Assembly: GCA_029262235.1 (NCBI GenBank) | Contig: JAJCZU010000002.1 | Coordinates: 930,001-994,000, forward strand | Reading direction: 5' to 3' | Origin: Candidatus Eiseniibacteriota bacterium | Lineage (GTDB): Bacteria; Orphanbacterota; Orphanbacteria; Orphanbacterales; Orphanbacteraceae | Length of the DNA: 64,000 nucleotides | Notes under the pieces: generated by a model | What the model saw: the letters and a program-made list of their open reading frames with translations, nothing else | Told to the model about the DNA's origin: nothing | Database searches by the model: none | Shown here: in pieces, positions 17,378 to 25,500 of the stretch | Numbering within the stretch: position 1 is the first letter of the stretch | Layout of the letters: every line of letters begins with the position of its first letter | Position numbers and translations under genes: made by a program

Positions 17378-18470
17378 CAAACGTATCATGCTCGTCTCGG
17401 GGGCACGTCCGAATTTCATGAAGATCGCGCCGCTGCTCCGGGCGCTGGACGCGCGCCCGGGATTCACGACGCGCCTCGTTCACACGGGACAGCACTACGA
17501 CGAAGATATGGCCCGGAGCTTCTTTCGTGATCTCGGCATGCGTCCGCCGGACGTCGATCTCGAAGTCGGGTCCGCGAGCCACGGCGTGCAGACCGGGCGC
17601 ATCATGATTCTGTTCGACGAACTGCTCGACAGGGAGGAGGCGGACCTCGTTCTCGTCGTCGGCGACGTCAACTCCACGATCGCATGTGCGCTCGTTGCCG
17701 TGAAGCGCGGCATTCCGGTCGCCCATGTGGAAGCCGGCCTTCGAAGCCGTGACCGCGCCATGCCCGAGGAAATCAACCGCATCCTGACCGACTCGATCTC
17801 GGATCTGTTGTTCACGACCGAAGAGACCGCCGCCCCGAACCTCCATGCGGAGGGTATCCCCGACTCGAAGATTCACTTCGCAGGCAACGTCATGGTCGAC
17901 ACGCTGTTTCATCATCGAGCGGAGGCCGCGAAAATCGCGCTCCCGGACGTTCCCGAACGGTTTGCACTCGTAACGCTTCACCGGCCTTCCAATGTCGACG
18001 ACCCCGTGAATCTGAAGCGCGTGGTGTCGATTCTCGTTCAGTCGGCGCGTACGATTCCTCTCGTCTTCCCCGTGCATCCGCGGACCGCGGCGAAACTGCG
18101 CGAAACCGGGCTGCGCGAGACTCTCGAGAGTACTCCCGGCGTTCATCTGCTGCCGCCCTCGAACTACCTGACGTTCGTGCGGCTCCTGCTCGCCGCGCAG
18201 GTCGTGCTGACCGACTCGGGCGGAATCCAGGAAGAGTCGACGGCACTCGGTGTTCCCTGCATCACGCTGCGCGAGAATACCGAGCGGCCGATCACGGTCA
18301 GCGAAGGGACGAACGAAGTCTGCGGGCTCGACGAGGAAAAGATCGCGCACGTTCTCGCGGAAGCCGTGCAGGGGAGAGGAAAGAGCGGGCGGGTCCCGAA
18401 GCTCTGGGACGGCAAAGCCGCGGAGCGGATCGTCGACGAATTGACGATTTACTTCGAGGAGCGCTCCTGA
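17370..18470 (+). CDS. wecB: UDP-N-acetylglucosamine 2-epimerase (non-hydrolysing)
   Basis: The protein has 366 residues, the standard family length. The start is TTG 17370 preceded by GGAGGAGAAG. Signatures include SGARPNFMKIAPLLRAL, HTGQHYDEDMA, HVEAGLRSRDRAMPEEINR, HRPSNVD, FPVHPRT and DSGGIQEESTALGVPCITLRENTERP. It interconverts UDP-GlcNAc and UDP-ManNAc in the cytoplasm, supplying ManNAc-type sugars to the EPS. It is the last gene of the + strand operon; its 3' end overlaps the 3' end of the opposite-strand GT4 by 22 bp and no terminator lies between. Confidence 0.96.
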   Translation: MADKRIMLVSGARPNFMKIAPLLRALDARPGFTTRLVHTGQHYDEDMARSFFRDLGMRPPDVDLEVGSASHGVQTGRIMILFDELLDREEADLVLVVGDVNSTIACALVAVKRGIPVAHVEAGLRSRDRAMPEEINRILTDSISDLLFTTEETAAPNLHAEGIPDSKIHFAGNVMVDTLFHHRAEAAKIALPDVPERFALVTLHRPSNVDDPVNLKRVVSILVQSARTIPLVFPVHPRTAAKLRETGLRETLESTPGVHLLPPSNYLTFVRLLLAAQVVLTDSGGIQEESTALGVPCITLRENTERPITVSEGTNEVCGLDEEKIAHVLAEAVQGRGKSGRVPKLWDGKAAERIVDELTIYFEERS

Positions 18471-19642
18471 TCCACCGCACCCGGAAGCGATGAGTAGAGG
18501 GCCCTCACCTTCGCCTCGTACCCCTCGATCGAATACAGTCGCTCCACTTTCGCTTTTGCATCACGCGCCTTCCCGGCCGCTTCCTCCTTCTCAGTCAGCG
18601 CGCGCACAATCGCCGCACCGAACGAAGCCGGGTCCGGCGGAGAAAGATACGCGATCCCGGCGTCCAGAACCGGGCGGTGCATGGGCAGATCCGTTGCCAC
18701 GATCGGTCGCTCCGCCGCCATGTATTCATAGACCTTGAACGGCGTGTTCTCCCCCGTGAGTCGAGGCGAGACCAGGACATCGGCGTCTGCCAGTTCCCCG
18801 GCAATCACCTCGAGCGGAAGGGGCCCCGTAACGATAACCGCGTGTTCCACACCATGCGCGCGTGCCAGCTTTCGTATCTCTTCGACGTCTTGCTCCCCGC
18901 CACCGATGATCGCGAAGCGCGCTTTCGGAACTGCGGACAGCACGGTCGGGATCGACGCAACGAGAAGGGAGAGCCCCTGATACGACGCCAGGTTTCCCGT
19001 GTACACAACGACGGGATTGTCGCGCAGCGACTCGCGAGCCCGGAGCGTACGACGCGAAGAGCGCGCGTCGCCCCATTCCTGGGCGATGGGAATGTCTTCG
19101 ATCAGAAAGACCCGCTCATCGCCGCGGACTGCGGTCACGAGTTCGCGAAATCCGGGGGTGATCACTGCCACGGCCGCGGCTTTGCGAAAGACGAGCCGTT
19201 CCCAGCGCGTGAGAATCGCGAGCAATGCGCGGTTTTTCACGAAGCCGGATTCGCGCAACTGATCCGTAAGATGCGAGTCCATGTCGTAGAGAAACGGCAC
19301 ACGGAACAGCGGACAGATCAGGGCGGCGATGAACGCGGCCTCTTCTCCCGCATGTACGACATCGTACCGCCGGCGAACGAGTGATGCGAACAGCGAGCAG
19401 CCGAGCGAGAGATCGAGAACCGCCTTCCCGAAGGACGGACCGATCGCCACGCGCCGGATCCCGAACGGATTCGGTACGGACCTCGATCGCACGCGGTCGA
19501 CGCGGCGCTCCGCCCCGCCCGGAAACGTCAAGAGGTCGATCGTGTGCCCCATGCGGGACAAAGTTTCGAGAATACGCAGCGTAGCGAGGCAGGTTCCGCG
19601 GACCTGGAAAAACGGCTGCGGGGCGAGGAACAGGATCTTCAC
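18449..19642 (-). CDS. GT4 glycosyltransferase
   Basis: The protein has 397 residues and starts with MKILFLAPQPFFQVRGTCLA, the usual N-terminal donor-side GT-B opening. It continues with YDVVHAGEEAAFIAA, VVVYTGNLASYQGLSLLVASI, FAIIGGGEQDVEEI and the acidic loop TGENTPFKVYEYMAAERPIVATDLP. It is the last gene of a three-gene minus-strand set with 4-bp overlaps (ATGA at 19639-19642). Its C-terminal coding end is antisense to the last 22 bp of wecB. The substrate is unknown; probably EPS or surface-glycan side-chain assembly. Confidence 0.88.
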   Translation of the reverse strand: MKILFLAPQPFFQVRGTCLATLRILETLSRMGHTIDLLTFPGGAERRVDRVRSRSVPNPFGIRRVAIGPSFGKAVLDLSLGCSLFASLVRRRYDVVHAGEEAAFIAALICPLFRVPFLYDMDSHLTDQLRESGFVKNRALLAILTRWERLVFRKAAAVAVITPGFRELVTAVRGDERVFLIEDIPIAQEWGDARSSRRTLRARESLRDNPVVVYTGNLASYQGLSLLVASIPTVLSAVPKARFAIIGGGEQDVEEIRKLARAHGVEHAVIVTGPLPLEVIAGELADADVLVSPRLTGENTPFKVYEYMAAERPIVATDLPMHRPVLDAGIAYLSPPDPASFGAAIVRALTEKEEAAGKARDAKAKVERLYSIEGYEAKVRALYSSLPGAVDQERSSK

Positions 19643-20880
19643 CGGTTATCGGCTCCGGGCGCGCTCATGGCTTGTCCGAGCAGAGATTCGAGCTTCATGA
19701 CGACCCGGTTCCAGTCGTGGCGCCGCGCCACTCGCCTGCGCTCATCGATCGAGCCGGAGTCCGGCGCCTGCAGGTTCGCGCGAATCGCCCTCGCCCATTC
19801 CGCCGCCGTGGTGGCCTGGGTCACGAGGTTCGCGAACTCCTGCACGCACGCAAGCGGGGCGGACACGACCGGCTTGCCGGCCGCCAAGTACTCGTGCAGC
19901 TTGAGGGGGTATCGCTGTTTCGTATCTTCCGTAATCAGATACGGCAGAAGGGCGACGTCCGACTCCTGCAGGTAGTAGGGAAGGGCCGAAGCCGGTTTCT
20001 GGCCGAGCAGATACACGTTCGGGCTGTTCGCCCACTCTTCGAACACCGGGCGAAGCGCACGATCGACCAGCCGCGAGGCCCCGACGAACACGAATGAAAC
20101 ATCGGGAAGCAGCCGTGCGACATCTCGGAGAAGGGCGAAGTCGAGCACGCGCGTGATGCTTCCCATGTAGATCGCACGGGGGCTCGGAATTTCCGCGAGG
20201 TCGTTCGGGTCGTCATCGGAGAGCCGGCTGTGATGCGAGAAGTGACGATAGTCCACGCCGTTCGGAAGGAACGCCGCCGACCCGCGCGCGCCCGTCCTTT
20301 CCGCGGCAAGCACAGGAGACGAGCATACCGTGAGGAGCGCATCGTTCAGCAGCTCCTTCTCCTCGGCGCGCAGTTTCTCGATGTTCGCGCCCCGGTAAGC
20401 CGTGTATTCGTCAAACACATGGTAGAGCACCATCTTCTCGTCGAAGTGCCCCACGTAGTTTCGAAACTTCGGATGAAGCAGATAGAGAATCGGCGGACTC
20501 GCATCGATCCCGCGGAGGGCTTTTCGAAGGGCGCGAATCCTCATACGCTCCATCCAGTCGGCAAGTGCCTTCGGCTTGTAAAACCGGGGAAGGAAACGCG
20601 GGAAATGATACACATATAAATGATCGGCTTCGTTGCGAAGACCGTCGGACCGGACCTTGCCCGAAAACCGCATCCCGAAGACTTCCGTTCGCTCGAGCGG
20701 CGGCGGCACGTAGATCACCTGGTTCCGATGGGCGAGTCGCCGCAGGATCTGGTTCCACGCCTGCTGCGTTCGATCCCACTCGTCCCACCCGAAACAGAGG
20801 ATCGTCTGCCCGACAAGACGGCTGTACGACGGATCGAACTCCTCCGGAATTCCCGCGTCCCACTGTCCGTTCGACTTCAA
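19639..20880 (-). CDS. GT-B glycosyltransferase (TuaH-like)
   Basis: The protein has 413 residues. The N-terminal half (ILCFGWDEWDRTQQAWNQI, VIYVPPPLER, LYVYHFPRFLP, YHVFDEYTAYRG) resembles the TuaH/putative teichuronic-acid glycosyltransferase group rather than classical GT4. The C-terminal half shows IYMGSITRVLDFALL, SFVFVGASRL, VYLLGQKPASALPYYL and the family's RYPLKLHEYLAAGKPVVS motif. It overlaps both neighbours by 4 bp and probably acts on the same glycan. Confidence 0.85.
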   Translation of the reverse strand: MKSNGQWDAGIPEEFDPSYSRLVGQTILCFGWDEWDRTQQAWNQILRRLAHRNQVIYVPPPLERTEVFGMRFSGKVRSDGLRNEADHLYVYHFPRFLPRFYKPKALADWMERMRIRALRKALRGIDASPPILYLLHPKFRNYVGHFDEKMVLYHVFDEYTAYRGANIEKLRAEEKELLNDALLTVCSSPVLAAERTGARGSAAFLPNGVDYRHFSHHSRLSDDDPNDLAEIPSPRAIYMGSITRVLDFALLRDVARLLPDVSFVFVGASRLVDRALRPVFEEWANSPNVYLLGQKPASALPYYLQESDVALLPYLITEDTKQRYPLKLHEYLAAGKPVVSAPLACVQEFANLVTQATTAAEWARAIRANLQAPDSGSIDERRRVARRHDWNRVVMKLESLLGQAMSAPGADNR

Positions 20881-22238
20881 CGGATCATCCCCTCCAGTTC
20901 CTCCACCAGTTGCTCCGTCAACACACGAAAATCGAAGCGCGCCGGCCTCGCCGAAGCGGGACTCCGCCCGCGCATGGCGTTCAAGAGGGCGCTTTCGATC
21001 CCCGCACCATCGTCGGGATGAACGGCACGGCCCAGTTCTTCCCTGCGGATGAGATTCTCGGTGGCGCCTTCCGTAACGAGGGCCAGCATCGGTTTCCCGA
21101 TCGCGAGGTACTCGAAGAGTTTGCGCGGCACCTGGAGCGTGGTCCCCACCTGAATCAGGAGCAGCAGATCGGAGTCGGCAAGCCGTTGCAGGGCTTCGAG
21201 CCGCGCCACCTGCGGTTCGACCCGGATCCGGTCCGCAAGCGGGGAGCGGAGCAGCGACGTGACAGTATCAGAGCGTCCCTCGGCAGAGCCGAGCAGTACG
21301 AGTTCGAATTCCCCGGGGCGAAGATCACCCCGGTCGCACATCCGTTCGAGCGCGCGCACGACCGGTGTCGGGTCTCTTTGTCCATATAATGTTCCCGCAT
21401 GAATGATTCGGAACGGTTCCTTCGAAGTGCGGCGCGACCGGGGCATGATCTCCTCCCCGTCGAAACCATTGGAAATCGTGACGAAGCGAGAGGCAAGCGA
21501 AGGATACCGTTCCTCGAATCGCAGCCGCAGCTCTTCGGTGTTCGCGATCACGCGCGTCGCGCTCCGTACCACTCTCTTCTCCATCCACGCGTCCGCCGGG
21601 TCGAGAAAGCCGCTGCTCCGCACCTTGTGATACGGATTGCCGATCCAGGGATCGCGAAAATCGGCGATCCACGGCAGGCCGGTCCTGCGTGCAAGCAGCA
21701 GCGCGGCGAGGTGCCCGCTGGGCGGGGGGGAGGTCGATACGATCGCATGCACGGTCTCATCACGGATCAGACGCATGGCGGCGCGATAAGCAGGCCAGAT
21801 CCAACCGCTCTGCCGATCCGGGAGCGAGATCCAGTCGGTGAGCCAGTCCTTCCAGGATGCGCCATTACTCTTCCCGCCGCCATCGGCCCCCGCTGTTCCG
21901 CCGGGGGCGACGCTCCCTCCGGGGAAGGCCTGCGATTTGCCGGCACCGGGCAGGCGCGCCCGCCATCGCGCCAGGGACGCCATCGGTTCGAATGCGCGCG
22001 CCTGACTGACAACGATTTCGCCGTTCATCGCGGCCAGAGGGCCCTCGTCGAGCGGCCCCGTGTGCTGCAGGGAAGCGGGATCGACCGAAACCACGAGCGG
22101 TCGCCATCCATGGCGGGGCAGGTACTTCGCGAACTGGTACGCGCGATACATGCCGCTCGTGGTCAGGGGGGGAAAGTTGTACGCGATCAGCAGAAGTTGT
22201 TTCATATCGGCCCGGATCGAATCCGCTTGCTCCTTCAT
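20877..22238 (-). CDS. GT4 glycosyltransferase
   Basis: The protein has up to 453 residues. The family sequence starts at the internal Met at 22205 (MKQLLLIAYNFPPLTTSGMYR), which would give 442 residues; neither start has a strong Shine-Dalgarno sequence (AGG four bases before 22238). It shows WIADFRDPWIGNP, NTEELRLRFEERYP, a GT-B linker ISNGFDGEEI, IHAGTLYGQRDPTPVVRALE and PRKLFEYLAIGKPMLALV. It heads the three-gene - strand set and would be transcribed from the 22239-22571 intergenic region, divergently from the repeat protein. Confidence 0.88.
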   Translation of the reverse strand: MKEQADSIRADMKQLLLIAYNFPPLTTSGMYRAYQFAKYLPRHGWRPLVVSVDPASLQHTGPLDEGPLAAMNGEIVVSQARAFEPMASLARWRARLPGAGKSQAFPGGSVAPGGTAGADGGGKSNGASWKDWLTDWISLPDRQSGWIWPAYRAAMRLIRDETVHAIVSTSPPPSGHLAALLLARRTGLPWIADFRDPWIGNPYHKVRSSGFLDPADAWMEKRVVRSATRVIANTEELRLRFEERYPSLASRFVTISNGFDGEEIMPRSRRTSKEPFRIIHAGTLYGQRDPTPVVRALERMCDRGDLRPGEFELVLLGSAEGRSDTVTSLLRSPLADRIRVEPQVARLEALQRLADSDLLLLIQVGTTLQVPRKLFEYLAIGKPMLALVTEGATENLIRREELGRAVHPDDGAGIESALLNAMRGRSPASARPARFDFRVLTEQLVEELEGMIR

Positions 22239-22308
22239 TCTACCTATCGGCCCGTATCAGCGAAATATGACGCGATGCGGTCCAATTCCCGCAGGATCCT
22301 AGCAGACC

Positions 22309-22322
22309 GGACAGAACTGTCC
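22309..22322. promoter_or_regulatory. Dyad GGACAG-AA-CTGTCC, candidate operator
   Basis: Two 6-bp arms are exactly complementary around a 2-bp centre. The site lies 71 bp upstream of the minus-strand glycosyltransferase start and about 250 bp before the + strand repeat protein. The size suits a dimeric repressor. No regulator gene is adjacent. Confidence 0.35.
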
Positions 22323-22366
22323 TACTTGCGCCTGCGGGGAATTTTTGCGAAATGTGCAATGTGCAC

Positions 22367-22395
22367 TTTTCAAACAGAAGGGCATTTGCTATCAT
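22367..22395 (+). promoter_or_regulatory. Candidate promoter for the large repeat protein
   Basis: TTTTCA at 22367-22372 and TATCAT at 22390-22395 are 17 bp apart, and TGC directly precedes the -10 box as in extended -10 promoters. The implied leader is about 170 nt. Confidence 0.35.
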
Positions 22396-22571
22396 GCAGC
22401 CCAGTGAACCGTGCGACCAGGCTGCAGGGACCATCCCGCCTGCACCGAACTCGCTTGATATCAACAATTTCTGCAAATCACTTTCTGTACGTCCTCCGGT
22501 GCTTGTTTGAAGTTACCACTGCGGGTTTGCTCTATTGGGAGAGCATTCCGCACTAAACAAGACCGCAGAGT

Positions 22572-25500
22572 ATGACGAAAAGGCTGTTAAGGCAGTCCTT
22601 TGTGTGGTGGTTCTTGGGTGGTGTGCGTGCGTCAGACGGGAAGTGGCAATTGACCCTGTTTCGATCAGCCTGGATAACAGCAACCGCGGTTGGATCTCTT
22701 CTTCTTTGTCTCCCGTCTTTGACGCGAGCCGACGATATCCAGCTCGAGTGGACGGCGCCCGGCGAAAACGCCTCGGGCGGCCGCGTAATCAGCTATGACA
22801 TCCGCTACAGCTCGACCCCCATCGGCGGGGACACGCTGACCTGGTGGAGCAGCGCCAGTCAGGCGATCGGCGAACCTTCGCCCGCCGACCCCGGAACCAC
22901 CGAGAACTTCCTGCTCGCGAATCTGTTCGGGAACGTCACTTACCAGATTCTCCTGCGATCTTCCGACGAAGTCGGCAATCAGTCTCCATTTTCGAACGTG
23001 GCCGTCGTCGGCGTGACCGACACGACGGGCGGCGGGTCCGATCCCGTGATCATCAGCGGCGCCGCCGTCGATTCGATTCAGGGAACGGGCGCCCGGGTAC
23101 GCTGGAGCACGAATATTCCCGCCGTCGGGTTCGTCCGCTACGGCGCAACCGCCGGATACGGCCAGACAACCTCGCCGAGCGGGCCCGCCACATCGCATAC
23201 ATCGATCCTGACGGGTCTGACAGCCGGCCAGAGCGTGCACTACCAGATCGTCTCCTACGACGGCGCCGAGCGGGACTCGACGCCTGACGCCGTCTTCGCG
23301 CCCGGAGATCTGCCTCCGGACAGACCCACGGGCGTGGGCGCGGCAGCCGGGCCTGGTCTCCTGGCAGTCGATTGGGATCCTGTCGGCGATTCCGACCTCG
23401 CAAAGTACCTGGTCTACTACGATGCCAGGTCCCCCGCGGACACGGGATGGGTCCTCGAAGACCAGTTTCACCCTTATACATCAGGAAGCGATCCGACCGA
23501 CTGGGAGGACGCCGACGCTCGTTTCGCCGTCGCACGCCCCCCCGGAGACCGGACCGTCTACTATGGCAGCCCCGGCGCGGGCACCGGCGTGGCGACCTAT
23601 AAGCCGGGCGGCAACGATCCCGCGTGGGACGACCTCGAGGTCAAGGGAGCCTTTCGGCTCGAATCCGGCGGCGATGCCGGCATCGTACTCCGGCGAACCG
23701 GCCAGTCGCATTACTTCGTCCGGTTTCGCGCCGGAGAGGCGATTTCGATAGGCGGCGTGGGCGCGTCGGTCGGTGCACTCTCCGAGGCGACACCGTTCGC
23801 CCCCGCTGCCAATCAATGGTATGCCTTCCGCGCCACGGCGTGGAACGATGGAGGGCAGGTACGGATCGGTTGCGCCATCTGGCCCGAGGGCGGCACGGAA
23901 CCGCTGCAGAATCAAGTATGGGCGCTCGGAAACGGCGCATCGCCCCTCCTGACGGGCGGCATCGGATTCATGGTCACCGGCTCGGCGGGTACGGAGTTCG
24001 ACGACCTGATCGTGAACGAACTTCCCGCCGCGACCTCCGCGCGCGATCTCGGCCAGTACACGACATGGCTGCACAGCGGCCTTTCGACTGACTCCGTCTA
24101 CTCCTATCGCGTGGTCAGCGTGGATCAGAGTGGTGCGCGCAGCATGGTGAGCCATCGCGCGAGCGCATCGCCGCTTCCGATCGATGTCGGCGACACGTCA
24201 CCGCCCGCGCGGATCAACGACTTCACCGCCACGAAAGGCGGGGGCCTCGGTCTCGTGAACGTCGCCTGGTCCGCCGTGGGTGACGACGGTTTGACCGGCA
24301 CCGCGTCCGCCTACGATCTTCGCTACTCGCTTTCACCCGTCACCGACGCGAACTGGACGAGCGCCACACGCGCGAATACCGGCGTTCCGAAATCCTCGGG
24401 CGCGGCGGAATCCCTGGTTCTGAGCCTCAGCGCCGGACATACGTACTACCTGGCCATCCGCGCTCTCGACGACGCGGGGAACGCTTCGCAGACATCCAAT
24501 CTGGGAACCGTGAACCTTCCCGCAGACGTGCAGGGGCCCGGCATTACCGGCGTCCGCACCGAATCGGTCGGCGTGCTCTCGGCTCTCGTGCGATGGGAGA
24601 CGAACGAACCGGCCACGAGTGAAGTTCGCTTCGGCTTGACGCCCGCCTACGAAATCGGCTCGGTCAGCAGTCAGGTTCTCACGACGACCCACACGATGGG
24701 CCTCTACAATCTGGCGCCTGAGACAGCCTACTACTATGAAGTCCACGCGTATGATTCGTTCGGAAACGAATCGAGTTCCGGCGGCCACTTCTTCCTGACG
24801 GGGGGAGAGGACGACAGCACGGGGCTCGCCATCCTGAACACGCAGGTGCTCGTGATCCGCGACACTTCGGCGTCCGTTTCGTTCGGTACGAATCTCGTCG
24901 CGCTCGGCGCCATCGAATATGGAACGACCTCCTCGTACGGCAGTGAAGTCGGCGGAGTCGCGTTCTCGAATCAGCACAGTTTCTCTCTCGCTCCTCTTCT
25001 TCCGCAGACCACGTACCACTTCCGCGGCCGCGCCGTTGCCAGCGGAGACACGACGTACAGCAATGACTTCGTCATCGTCACGGCTCCGCCGGGCGGTTTC
25101 GACAGCGATCCCCCCGTACTTTCCGCCATTGCGTCCGACAGCGTAACGACGAGCGGGGCGCGCATCGGCTGGTCGACGGACGAGCCTGCGCGCGTCTTCC
25201 TGGAGTACGGACTCTCCGAGTCCTACGGCCAGGCCACGACGCTCACTTCTCTCTACGCGACGCAGCACACCGTCCGCCTGGAAGGACTTGCGACCGGGCG
25301 CGAATTTCACTATCGCATTCACGCGGAGGATGCTTCGCAGAATCACACGATCTCCGAGGACTTCACATTCGTGACCCTTCCGGAGTCACTCGATACGTTC
25401 GGCCCTGTACTGAGCGACATCGGCGCAGTCTCCATCACGCCGGAAAGCGTCCATATCGTCTGGTCAACGGACGAAACCGCAGACGGACAGATCGAATACG

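Larger units (their letters stand above)
22239..22571. other. Divergent intergenic region, 333 bp
   Basis: No ORF in this stretch looks real. It is more AT-rich than its surroundings and carries a GGACAG-AA-CTGTCC dyad (22309-22322), a self-complementary GTGCAC (22361-22366), a candidate promoter (22367-22395), an imperfect hairpin TGCAGG...CCTGCA (about 22430-22451) and the 10-bp palindrome TTGATATCAA (22455-22464). It separates the glycosyltransferase set from the repeat-protein gene and probably holds promoters for both. Confidence 0.5.
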
